From Streblospio benedicti (lineage: Eukaryota; Annelida; Polychaeta; Spionida; Spionidae), in contig CM032663.1 of NCBI GenBank assembly GCA_019095985.1, positions 33,422,988-33,486,987 of the forward strand: DNA of 64,000 nt. Direction: 5' to 3'. The position numbers were made by a program, and so were the translations under genes. The notes beneath the pieces are model-generated. The model had not been told where the DNA came from. It made no database searches and saw nothing but the letters and a program-made list of their open reading frames with translations. This document shows, one piece after another, positions 1 to 12,000 of this stretch; the first letter of the stretch is position 1; every line of letters begins with the position of its first letter.

Positions 1-203
1 GTCGATGTTTTGCCTACATACCAAATTCAGTTTGCATCAAAATGTTTGAACACAAATTATCAAAATAATCTGTATCAGAAATAGCTTTTAAAGACCGGTA
101 TAACTGATATTTTGAGCCATTTTATTGTTTGATCATTATCATTATCAACACTACAAAATATTGCTGTCAAAGAAAAGTTGAACAAAATAACATTTATAAA
201 TAC

Positions 204-1006
204 CTGTTGATTGTTGACGGCACTTCACAGTGACTATCACCACTTGATAGTACAAATGGCTCATTTTTTTCAATGTGACTTGGTTTTACAAATTTAGGTT
301 TTTCAAAATCCTCTTCACTGAACCCACTTAGAGGTGTCTTTTCATTTGCAATAGGAATTTCTTCATCACTTGAGAAGTCTGTTATTGTCTCAGAAAATTT
401 GCTAACTTTTGACTGCACAGAATTCGCTGGAGACGTAATTTTCACACTGCTTGCTTCTGATAATTGAGAACTGGCATGTGTAGCTGATTTTACTTTGCCT
501 CCTATTGCAACAATACTTTTCTTTCTACTTTCTTTTGATTTTTTCTCCTGAATACTGTCTTTCAATAGCTTCTTTTTAGTTGTTCTCCATTTTGGCTTAT
601 TGTGGGAGACTTCCTTACTTTTAGGAACAAACATTAAGTCATCATCTGAATCGTCTAAATTTGCAAACTTTAACTTGAGCCTCTTTTTCTCTTCATCTCC
701 ACACAGAGGACTAAAGAGCCCTGCAGGGCCCACGCTGGGAAGTTTTTCACAAATTTTCTTTCTTTTAATTTTTCTCAAACATTGTAAGGACACCTCTTCA
801 TTACAATCGCTGGTGTAATCCTCAAAAGAAACGAGGGCCTTTTGCCCACTACCGGATCCAGAGAAGCTCACAATTTTTGCTTTGTAATACTTTTGATCCT
901 CTGAATATTTAGCCAGACACGTGTCATTTACTGACCAAACGACATCTAGGCACGAATCATTTTCTGACTCCACTGACGAATCTGTTAAACCTGGGGAATG
1001 TGCCAT
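204..1006 (-). CDS. Tudor-domain protein, first coding exon (partial)
   Basis: The exon opens at an ATG (1006-1004) and stays open for 267 codons to a consensus donor (CAG|GTATTT at 204/203), so the gene continues past the left edge. Residues about 22-80 look like a Tudor domain of the SMN/SPF30 type: a W-S-V-N-D-x-C-x-A-x-Y-S-E-D start, a K-A-K-I-V strand, then V-S-F-E-D-Y and a closing L-x-C-L-R-K. Tudor domains of this type bind methyl-arginine on spliceosomal or chromatin proteins. The rest of the exon is charged, Lys/Ser-rich and probably disordered, with acidic Ser stretches (D-D-S-D-D-D) that resemble CK2 sites and basic runs that could be nuclear signals. A role in RNP assembly or chromatin is inferred. 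I cannot assign an ortholog from the first exon alone. Confidence 0.72.
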
Positions 1007-1564
1007 TTTACAGAATATTTCCGCATTTACTTCATTCTAACTGAATGGTAATTGGCATAAGAATTAATCAGTCATCAATAAACCATAACACTGCAGTTTC
1101 ATCATGGCTCATTCCAAAAGATGCCTTTTCATACGTCGGTTTCAAACTAGATCTAGAACAGAGCACACCCATCCTGTATATTTTTATGTCTAGCCACTGT
1201 GTCATGTGTGTGTATGTGACAAGTCAGCACTACTCTCAGTCTGACAGTGGTCGTGGAGTCGTGCACTTTGGCTTTGCATGCCTTGGATTTTCACAGCTTT
1301 GAACACAAACTAATTGCACATGGCCACCTGACAAGCAAACGACATTATCACTAATACATTAACTTAAAACATGTAACACAGGTATAGGGTGTCATCCAAT
1401 CTTGAAGTCAAAATGTTAAATAAAAACAAACTTTAACTAAAATGACTTAAATGTTACTAAATTTAGAACAATAACGACCCATTTAGCGAAATATTATTGT
1501 CTGAAACAATAACGTTATAAAATACGCCATTTTTTAAAGTGTCTATTTCTACTATTTTTTATAA
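1007..1564. other. 5' flank of the Tudor gene
   Basis: I see no second gene here. The stretch holds the presumed promoter of the leftward Tudor gene and AT-rich sequence. An 85-codon open frame at 1045-1302 (+) has no recognisable domain and no supporting splice context. Confidence 0.4.
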
Positions 1565-2072
1565 TCTATATATAATTATGCAAACAGGGGTGTGACCATG
1601 TTTTTTCTTTTTTTTGGGGGGAATTCGCCTGCAACACTTTCCTGGGGCGCTTTCACGCATTTTGAGTGTACCAATTTATGGGAAATCACCTTCTACGGGT
1701 TTATTTGTTCTTTGTGCACTTGCTTTCATCAGTATTGACGAGAAAACTGACTTACCATCAAAAATAGCATAGAGGGTCTACAAATGGTTGCTTTTTATTT
1801 AAAGTGCACTTCCGGTCTCAGCATCACATTGTTGTTGCGTGCGTTATGTTTCTTTGTTGCTGAGTGCGTTTGTCTAGCGTCTCACCACTCGGAGCTACTC
1901 GGAATGTTTGGGAGCTCAACAGACCTCATTTGTTGTGAGAGTAGCGGAAACATACGAGGATTACCGAATGGCATCTCACGAGTTTAGAAGTGCTGCATGC
2001 GTTATGTTTGTCTTTTGCTGTTTGTCTCTGTTGCTGCGAGCGTTATGTCTCTGTAAGAGACAGGGAAGCTAG
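1565..2072 (+). mobile_element. Non-autonomous Helitron-type element, copy 1 (508 bp)
   Basis: The 5' end reads TC-TATATATAATTATGCAA directly after an A. The 3' end has a perfect 6-bp stem hairpin (GTCTCT-GTA-AGAGAC), then AGGGAAG and CTAG followed by T. A TC start, a hairpin about 10 nt before a terminal CTAG, and insertion between A and T without target duplication are the defining marks of Helitrons. The same start and internal blocks recur in the element at 12414-13100. No Rep/helicase coding is present, so it is non-autonomous. Confidence 0.72.
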
Positions 2073-3714
2073 TATTCTATAATGTTCTGAAACCAGATTG
2101 ACATATAATAAGTAAAATCCTATGACTTATCAACTGTAGATACCAATTAGAAGTAAAAGGTCTTTTGTACGAAATGTGTGTGATGCAATATACTTAAATT
2201 GATGCATTATATTACTGCTGCAATGTTTTTCACTAATATACACAACGGATCGTCTTCACACCAAACAGTCATTCACAATGTAAATTACGTGATTTATGTA
2301 CAGTATTTTAGTGACAATTGATGCTTTTAGCTGCTGTACCCTGAGACATTTAAGATAGATATTTATCAAAAAAATCGGTTCTTGCATTTTTTCTTTTATT
2401 GCTTACCGCAACCATTCTTTTACAACGCAACCGATGAATTGATCATGATACAAGAGCAAGAGTAGTCTTAAATGGATGCAAATACTCCGGACTGTATCTG
2501 GCAAAACCACCCTGCCACTCGACCGTGAATAGGCGGCGCACTCCTCAAACTGTGTGATACCCTACTCATGCTACTGGGACTTTGCAGTGTAAATAGACAC
2601 TTGGGGTCCTTCTCAAACGTGGGTAACATACTGAATGACAGTATTCCAGGTATAAAACTGTGTCTTTTTAACGGGGAGATTTGTATAGTGGAAGGGTCAC
2701 GGTGAAATTTAATACATGTGATCTATAAAATCCGGTTCTTCGGATACAGTTACATCAACCTGGTTAGGGGAAATTCATTCAGGGTCTTATAAATAAGTGT
2801 TATGAAATATATAATCGGTATTTTTACGGGCATGTAGAAAGAGAATTGAGCTTATTGCTACCTGTTTGTAAGAATATCCAGGTCCCATAACACACCTGCC
2901 TGGCACAAAGCTTGAAAAGAACCGCTCATGCATGCCATTGGGGCTAGGTGTGGGGTTTCTTTGAAATACCAACCTTAAACCATATAGATTTCATTACAAC
3001 GTACAAACAAAATGTTCTTTTAATGAGACCCCATCTTATGCCTCCCGCTCAACTGGTTTACATTAAATCCCGTGAAGATACGGTGTCGACACTGTTGACT
3101 ACAGGCTGTTTCAAATGTATTATATGGGCATATCATGTAGTGCATATGCGCTTGGTGATACACATATTGAAACATTCTATAGAATCTACGGAAACACACG
3201 AGGCCCATATGATGTCTGCCTGACAGGCATGATTAGGTATCAGACCACCAAATCAATACAAAATGAGCAAAAAAATTCGGTCTGAACACTTGGATGCTGT
3301 TCAAAGTTAATATAACTAAAAAGTAGGCGTGGCTCCGATTATTTACTGATTATAGATATGGTAAAAAATTAAGCTTATACCCAATAGGTGTCAAACCAGT
3401 TATTTTATTTAAATATTTTTGAATAGTTAGTGCACATGGTCAGTTATAAGACGGCCATGTATCAAATAGAATAGTGCTAGACTACAGAGGATTTCAAGGG
3501 GTAGGTCTCTTCTATGGCTGCCAGAGCTCTGGAAAGGTGGTTATGCCCATATGAATTTTCTCCTCAGCAACTGGAAATTAAATACTCTGTTGAAGAAAAA
3601 TAAGATTATTGGCCAACACTTAAAGCTAAGCAGGGTAGAGGGGGCTGGTTATTACATTGTTAATAGATCTTACAATTGAGTATTTGTTTGGTGGTCTGAG
3701 ACCTTAGTAAAAAA

Positions 3715-3728
3715 GAAAGTGAAAGTGA
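3715..3728 (+). promoter_or_regulatory. IRF/ISRE-like motif GAAAGTGAAAGTGA
   Basis: This is a tandem AAGTGA-type site that fits the GAAANNGAAA core bound by interferon regulatory factors. It lies about 2.3 kb upstream of the gene A start. One such match can arise by chance in AT-rich DNA, so function is inferred only from the neighbouring IFI44-like genes. Confidence 0.3.
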
Positions 3729-4202
3729 TTTTTCGTCAATTTTAGTATTCTAGATTGCTTGACTACAACTAACCCACAAATACGTGACTCAGTCTAGGAT
3801 ACTAGCCATATGTATTTGGTTAGACTACGACTATAAGCTGATGGACTTATTCAGAAGATTAGGGCAACAAATTACTGGTGTTCGTCCTACCCGTAAGTAT
3901 ATTATTTGTATTCAATTTAAATGCGTCTTTTGTGTCCTTATCATCGTCGAAATGGACCATCTGTCAATAAGCAATAATAGACCATAAAGGTTTAACCAAA
4001 TACATGTTACCATATTAAACCAGTATCTTACTTCTTTATACATAGCTAAAGCTATTGTAGACACAAATTTGTGGTTATATTAGGTCCTTATCACGTAATC
4101 ACGAAACCACAACATCTAACAGTTCACATGGTCTGCTCAAAATATAACAATGAAAATTAATTATAAGGTTTCTACAATCGTTATTGCAATTGTCCTTGTC
4201 CA

Positions 4203-4275
4203 CCCCAGTTCTGTGGCAATATACATATAAAAAATACATATAAAAAACAAAGTGATGTGCCCCAGTTTTGCTGGG
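4203..4275. repeat. Short dispersed repeat with hairpin end, copy 1
   Basis: The block CCCAGTTCTGTGGCAATATA through GTGATGTGCCCCAGTTTTGC and CTGGGTG recurs almost unchanged at 16934-17000. Its ends (CACCCCAG and CTGGGTG) are inverted, so it is a tiny MITE or the end of one. Confidence 0.55.
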
Positions 4276-4527
4276 TGTTCTTGTCAAAATGCCTATTAAT
4301 TGTCATATATCTTTAACATCCAAAAATATTGCCTTATGCAGTTTGCATCCGTGATCAGTATATGTTGTAAAGTTACAGGAATTAAACATCTATTGCTATT
4401 GCCGGATTACAGCTACATGTTAGAAAGAATAGGAGTAATGTTCATTATGTCTGTTTGTAGTGTGCTATTTCTATTCAATGACCAAAATAGCATTTTAATA
4501 TAGCACAAATGTTCGACAAGTCCATGT

Positions 4528-4595
4528 GCCTCACCATCATGAGAGGGGAGAGGGGGTATGTATACTATCATGATTTGCAAACACTATACATGTAC
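4528..4595. repeat. Solo arm of the GGCCTCAGC MITE family
   Basis: This matches the right arm of the 38851-39033 element in reverse complement: GCCTCA, a GGGG-rich block, then CAAACACTATAC. The partner arm is missing, so it is a fragment. Confidence 0.4.
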
Positions 4596-5962
4596 CATGG
4601 GGCCATAAACATGACCATATATAATAAATAAGGGTAACTAACAGAGTACAAAGATGAGGGGACCCAGGGTATCCAGTTTAGTCTGGAGGTACGCTCTGCT
4701 GTATACTTTATCTCTATCAGACACGTCGCACCCTGCTTCGACACTCCAACATTTGTCGGACCACTTTTCCCCAAGAATTCATTACGAATTCATTTCAGTT
4801 GCGTAACTTCCCTACCAAAGACTTATAGTCTGACCAAGTGGTCAGTGACCTTAAATAATCTTAAATAACCAGTCTTTGTCTGTTGACTGTTATTAGGGTC
4901 ACGTGAGAATGCTTTGTTTATAACATGGTCCATTTGATTATATACACAATGTCGGACACGTACTAGTTACGTTTCACATATAGAACAATACAAAATCGTA
5001 TTCTATGACTATTAAAGTTCAAATATAATCGTGTTTAGGCTCAACACTTATAAAATAATGCATTGATGAATTTGAAGGCAGGATGGACTTTCATCCGACT
5101 CAGAGGTAATATTATTTTTCATATTAATAAAAGCCGAAGGATACGAAAAAATTTACGATACCTCCACTGTCACCCATGTCGGTGTGGTCATAGAAAAGTA
5201 AGTAAAATAGCTCTCAAATTGCACCATTTGTGTTGAAAATTCCATCCTCCTCCCCCCGACCCAACGCGGCCCTAACCATATGGCGATCGCGCCTATGGCG
5301 CTCATTTCGTCAGACCACTCTTAAGGTACGTGCTACGACCCTGTCTATACATTATTGAAATAAGCTGGCACAGTGCTATTTTATTACAATTTAAATGCAC
5401 CAAATTTCCATAGCTTCATTCGTCAGTAATATAATCCGGAAGTTGTTTTTCATTGACTGGATGTAGTTAGGTTTGCATTATGGTTGATTTTTGATTTGAT
5501 GTCATTTGATTCATTGTGACACTGAATTACATACAAAATGAGTAACATTAGCAGATGATATACAGGCCTTATCAGTCCCCTTTACAAATACATGTACATA
5601 TACTAAACAAATTCTGCCATAATCTATAAGGTAATGCAACACCATCCTTCAAAATCCACCCCCAATCACATACATGTACTCATCTCCGACCTCTTCTAAG
5701 ATTTTAAACTATTTTACACTCTTCTCTAAAATACTTAAATCATAAAACAGTTCAATGGTTTAATGGTTTAATATATGTACATTGTATGTCTCTATCATAA
5801 CTCATGAAAATGGTTTCATTCATTGGTTTTGAACTGCCAATATCATTATACCACATGACAACATGCATATAGAAGTGTTAGTTGCTGTGAGTGCGGCTTA
5901 GCCAGCTTCTAGGCAATCAACCAGTATTGTGTTTAATACAGATAGTATATCTGCTCACATAA

Positions 5963-5970
5963 TATATAAA
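5963..5970 (+). promoter_or_regulatory. TATA box of gene A
   Basis: TATATAAA (followed by AG) lies 44 bp before the gene A ATG, so transcription would start near 5993-6000 and leave a very short leader. A TATA-driven promoter suits an inducible gene. Confidence 0.5.
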
Positions 5971-6013
5971 AGTCATTAAAATAATTGTAGCTACTGGAAG
6001 CGTCACTGGAAAT

Positions 6014-9000
6014 ATGGGTAACTCCACTAGTGGAGACTCAGGGAACAGGTACAAGGAGGGACAATTCCATACACAGATCTAGAGACAGGTAGGAAAGAAT
6101 GAGCATTTTGGCTTGAAATCTTTTTCGTGTTCAACATAAACCAGTTCTAACTCAAGACATTTGTTAAACATACAATGTAGCTGCCTAGCAATTTATGCGT
6201 AAACAATAGAAATTAATATTGAGGCACCCTAAACAACCCGATTCAAGAGCAGTCAACGATCATTATTGGGATATGGTGATATGAAATTCGATCTATGCTA
6301 TACATCAGGAACTATTTAACTATCAACGTAAGGATTTGTGTATGTCTATAGTTTTTACTGCTGTGAAAATAAATCAAAATGATAATTGTTGTTCATATGT
6401 GTAATCACAATAAACATAATATCACAATATATAATGTACAAAAATCATGTAATGAAAGTTAATATGCTTTTGAGAAGTATGCAGCTAATTTTGAAGTATA
6501 CATCAGTTATATGGACAAAGTTTTGCTTTTTTTCAGGATAGATTTGGACATCAGAAATTATGAAATGGTATGGAACAATTAATTACTTTATTTGTTCTAA
6601 TACCTTTTTTCTATCTAAGTGAAATATGAAAGTGAAACAGCACAACCAACTAATCATAATCAACGTGTATTAATATATTTATATAATTGAAATATTGAGG
6701 ATTTTCTTTAAGTTTGAATGAAAGATGCATTTACATTTGATTTTGTGGTTAACAGAATATTAGATATGGCAATAAATGGTACTTCATTCTCACAGTAACT
6801 ACTACCTATCTTTTTAACGAATACGATTTAAATGTTCCTTGTTTAGAGTGACCAAATAGCGTGGTCGCAGGTCACAGGCATGCCGGTCACTAGTGAGAGG
6901 AATGATGTGGCTCCCACGTCTCCTGTGCTTGATGAAAGACCAGGACCTTCCACTGGCATTATGGAAATTGTTGAAAATGCTGACATCCCTCCTTCTAATG
7001 ATATGGATGAATCATTGACAGGGGACCATGTTTCAAGGAGCGATGCAAGAGATGATCAACCTTGGAGAAGGGTGGATATGGCATGGAATCATAGTGTATT
7101 TATAGATGTTTATATTCCATTTTGATTATACATAATGTACATGTTCAATTTGTCACTATGATTTTGTGATGTGTTTTGAGATATTTTATAAGAGGTCTCA
7201 ACTATGATATTTCAGGAATTAGATGATCTAGAAGAAAAAATAAGTAACTATACACCGAATCATCCTGATGTTGGAATCGCACGTATCATGCTTGTTGGAC
7301 AAATAGGCGCAGGAAAATCTTCATTCATTAACACTTTGCGAAGTGCCCTTCTCAAAGAAATAGTATGTGATGCTTATGTTGAACATGCTTCTGAAACCGT
7401 TACTACAAAGGTTTGTATACAGATGTGTATCTTGGGTTTGATATTTTCAACAATCAAAATTTTACTAAGTAGATAGAAATTTGATGTTCTTTGATGGGCT
7501 GGCACATGGCACTTTCTGTAAGTTTTCAGGTACGCACAAAGTAAATTATAATAAGTATTCTTGAAAGTGAGATTGAGGGCTGTGCAATCATATGACCTAT
7601 ATTATTCTTTTTACCTTCATGGATGTTGATGTTTCACTAGCATTGGTAATACAGATCTATTTCTCGACTGCAATCCAGAGTAACCTTCATTCAAGCATAT
7701 GTTTTATTATTATTTTGAATGTTGATATGCCATTGTTTTCAGCTTAGGACTTTCAAGTTTAGAGCTGACAGAATGAAAAAGAATTATTGCTTTGAATTCA
7801 TTGATACTATGGGTCTTGAAATGGGATCTAATGGGACCAGAATAGAGGACATTGGAAAAGTCATGGAAGGCCATGTGCCCGATGGTTACGTTGTAAGTAA
7901 ATATCAACATGACAGTTTTACATCAATACAGATAAAAAAGGATGCACTTTGTTGCTATTGCATCTGGGATTGATCTATATTTATAACAAATAATTATATT
8001 AATTGATTATAGTTGGTCTGATAATGACATTTTCATCTCTATGGTACAGATTCATAATAGAGCACCTCGAATCTCCATGGATGTGCCTCTGTTATAATAA
8101 GCAGTTTTTAAGTTATTCGATTGTACACCTCTATAATACAGAACCTCTATTGACCGTTAAATAATCAGTATTCATATGGACTTTACATAATGTCACTCTA
8201 GTTCAACCCAGAAAGTGAAATAAATCCAAACACACCAGGTTTTGAGAAAAATCCGGAGCTACGGGACCAAGTACATGCAGTGGCTTTTGTTGTGAGTATT
8301 AACAGTTCATGGTTTGGTGAACAGACTTTTTAATTTTACTTAAAATTTAATTCATGTTTAAACTGTTAGAGCCCTCTTTGTTAGGAGCCCAGTGATTGCT
8401 TTGGAAATGGCATTGTACACCATAATTTACATCACAATTATTTGTAAAGACCACTGATGTAATTGTACAACTTTCATAGTAATAGATATATGTGTATGTT
8501 TAAGTAAAAAGACTGGATAAAGATGGTTCTATGAAAGATATTCACAAAAGTTTTTACAAATGTAAACTTGATATAGGATGACGGGTGTAAGGATATTCTT
8601 ATTGTATATAATTTTTCCAAAACAAACGTGATACTTTTTTCCGTGATAAATACATAGTTGAATGTTTTTTGTGTTAACAATCATGATGTAAAAATGTGGG
8701 CAGGGCACCTTGAAATGCAAGTTGATCCAGTTCGATGAAAATCTCCACTTTCTATTACTCAATGTAGAAATATATTGACGTCCATCCGGCCCAGTATAAT
8801 TTGGGTTGCCCTGTTATCATGAGTAACTCATACTATAAACATAAAGCAAACTTCTCGACAAAATTCTTTGGCTAAAATACAGGGCTATAGGAAGTTCCAT
8901 GAAAATGAATGGAATGCATGTGGAAAATTTTGATATCTACATTCTAAGTACATGTAAGTAGCTTTCTCATTTTGTTTCAGGTAGATGAGGATATACAACA

Positions 9001-12000
9001 TATAGACCCCAGTGTTAAACAGAAAATAGTGAAAATAAAGAAGATGGCAGTTGAAAGAAGTAGGTTTTCTATCCACAGGACATGAAAGTTTACTGGGATA
9101 TATAACAAATTAACATTGGAATTGTAAAACTTGGCAGCTGGTTGATAACGTTCCTCAGTAAACACCTGTGCCACATCTCATTTTGGTTTACTTATCTTTC
9201 AAATAAAAATATACACATGAATGATGAAAATTTTTTCCCTAATCTGTACCGGGTAATACACAGTAGCATCTATGTGTTTTCTATTTTGTCATGAAGCTTT
9301 AAGGCAATAAAATGGTAAAGACTTGAAATAGGATCAGCAAAATATATTCCACTACTGTTTCACATCTGGATTAGATCAGAGCAAAATGTTATCATGAGAT
9401 CAAAATCAACTTTCAATTATTAACTTCATCTAATTAGTCGCTCAGTAATGTAACTGTGATATTTGATAATATTGAATTGTTAGACATCCGCTGGAGTGTT
9501 ATCATCACAAAGATAGACAGGGCGTCGCCTCACCTGGCAGTTAGCGTAAAAGATGTTTATAAAGATGTTGTCATTCGAGATCTAGTTGAGCACTGCCACA
9601 ACGTCTATGGTGTTCGACCATGTGATATAATGCCAATAAAGGTAAAGATTCACATTAATTAAACTGGTTAATCACAATTTGCATCTTTAAGCATCTCATA
9701 AATATGTTATTCAGAGCACAACTTGAACTAAATCATTTTATTGGATCATTAGAACTACATGTCCGAGGCTAATGTGGAAATAGATAAAGACATTCTTGCT
9801 CTCTCGGCTCTCCAGCATCTTTTAGGATTGGCAAAGTCCACACTTGATGCTCATCACATGTCAAGTCGAAAGTAAGTAATTATATAGCATATAATTGTAA
9901 TGATACAAGCAATGATATAATATGTCATTGTGAATATAGAAGTAATGATATAATATTGATTGCAGTGACGGTTACACCATTTTGGTTTTTCAAAGAGAGC
10001 ATGCATAATTAGTATAAAATTAACTATTAAACAACATAGTTTATTTTAAAGTGAATATAAGTACAATTGTATCTCATTACATGTACAAGTAAGTTCAGTT
10101 TAGGACTTAAGATAGCTATTTTAAAATTTATATTAGTTTGCTTGTTTTTACAGTTCTCTTCCGCTGCTTGCTGAGGGTTGGATTCAAGGAATTTCTTGTA
10201 ATTTTAACAGGGAGGTACATCTTTTTTTTATTTTTTATTTTTTTAATTGTATAAATCATTTGATTTAAATGATACAGTCCATAAAAGTAAAGGAAACTTA
10301 AAAAGAATTTGCAATCGTTTAACATTTACACTTTAAAAAGTGACAGGCTTTTGTTGTCACAAATTTCTTGCAGGAACTTGTCAGCCTGCGAGAATCCGTC
10401 ATAGAGTTTGATATGGAGCAGCCCGTGCGAATCCTGCTGGTTGGACCCCATAATGCTGGCAAGTCGAGTGTGATCAACACTCTGCAGACTGCCATGAGTG
10501 GCACTCGCAGTCGGAGAGCTCTGGTTCGTCCAAATCAGGACTCCGCTGTTACAACTCGAGTATGTATTAATATTGAATAATATTTTTTTCCATTCTGGCA
10601 TACTCCCATGATATATTTTCATACCTAATATATAGACTACCACCTGTATCCCGCTATATGTGCCTGAATTTCTGTAAAATCGTTTTGAGTTATTTTTTTA
10701 AAGATAATGCTCAGTCAAAAATATAAGTGATCTGTAAATTCCAGGATCAATAAACTATGTCTCTTCCATTGGAAGTGTAAGGAAAATAATACTAATATTT
10801 TTCACCTTAATTATATATTACACCTATAGAAATACCACAATGTCTTGTTAGCTAAAACACAAGGTCACGTGGTGTTGCATAATCTAATGATTTTCGCCAG
10901 ATGTACCGTGGATTTCCAACGGCAGACGTCACAATTAACATGGCAGAGATAGGGGGCTTATTACGTGTACCGCGTAGTTATGTCTGACAAAATTCATTCG
11001 GTTTACATTTTGCTGCTTCACGTGTTTTGATGGTTACTATCTGGCTGTTTATGGCGTGGCATTTAAATTGCTCTACATGGTTTAATAAAATAATAAAAGA
11101 AAGAAATTTTCAACATGCACATTACATATCATATTGCTTCTCTACAAGCATACTTGGTCGGCCACTGAGCATAACCTTTAAGTAAAGCAAAGATTTTTAT
11201 TTTCCAATACAGTAATACATTGTATACATAATTGTATTAAATTCATTCAAATTGTGTTTATTTTAGTATGAAATCTATCAATTAAGAAGTGCCCCGCATC
11301 ATGATCCAGATCTTAGAGTGTTTTTGTGTGATACCATGGGATTTATGGACAACGCCGCAGGAATGTGTTTAGATGATCTTGAACGATTGATAGATGGAGT
11401 GAAAAATGGACAGGAAGTATTACATCTTGATTATATATAATGGAAAAAATTACATTAAGATTTTATGTTTTTTATTGCGTCGCTTCAGCAGCTGAAGCGA
11501 AAGCCTTGTGATCACTTCGTTTGTATGTCAGTATGCGTGTATATATGTCTCTGGACAAGCTAGAGGGTTTACCAATGAACCGTTTTGTTCAAACTTTACA
11601 CAACTATGTGATATGACGCGACACTGGTGTGATTCGATTTTAGGCAGTTTGCCAATTAAAGTGTGGTTTCCACAGGGCCATTGGTGGTCTATTATGGACA
11701 TTTTCTGCAGTATGTTTTATACCGTTTGGAAGAACACCTTCGAACTTCGTACAATGCTTACATGCCTAGAGGACATCACATGTATTCGATTTTGGCACTT
11801 TGCCAATTTAAATGTGATTTCCAGAAGACCATGTTAGGTCATTTTTTGCCAATTTCTTAGATAGTTTCAATACAACTTGGACCATGAGTTCCAAATTTGA
11901 AACACTGCTCATATACCTAGTGACCATCGTCGGTGTCTAATTTTGGCACTTTGCCAATTAAAGTGTTCTTTTCAAAAGGCCGTTTGCGGTCAATTTTGTC

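Larger units (their letters stand above)
2073..5960. other. Intergenic region upstream of gene A
   Basis: No convincing gene is seen on either strand; all open frames are short and lack splice or domain support. It contains an IRF-type motif (3715-3728), a short dispersed hairpin repeat (4203-4275) that recurs at 16934-17000, and one arm of the MITE family found whole at 38851-39033 (about 4528-4595). Confidence 0.45.
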
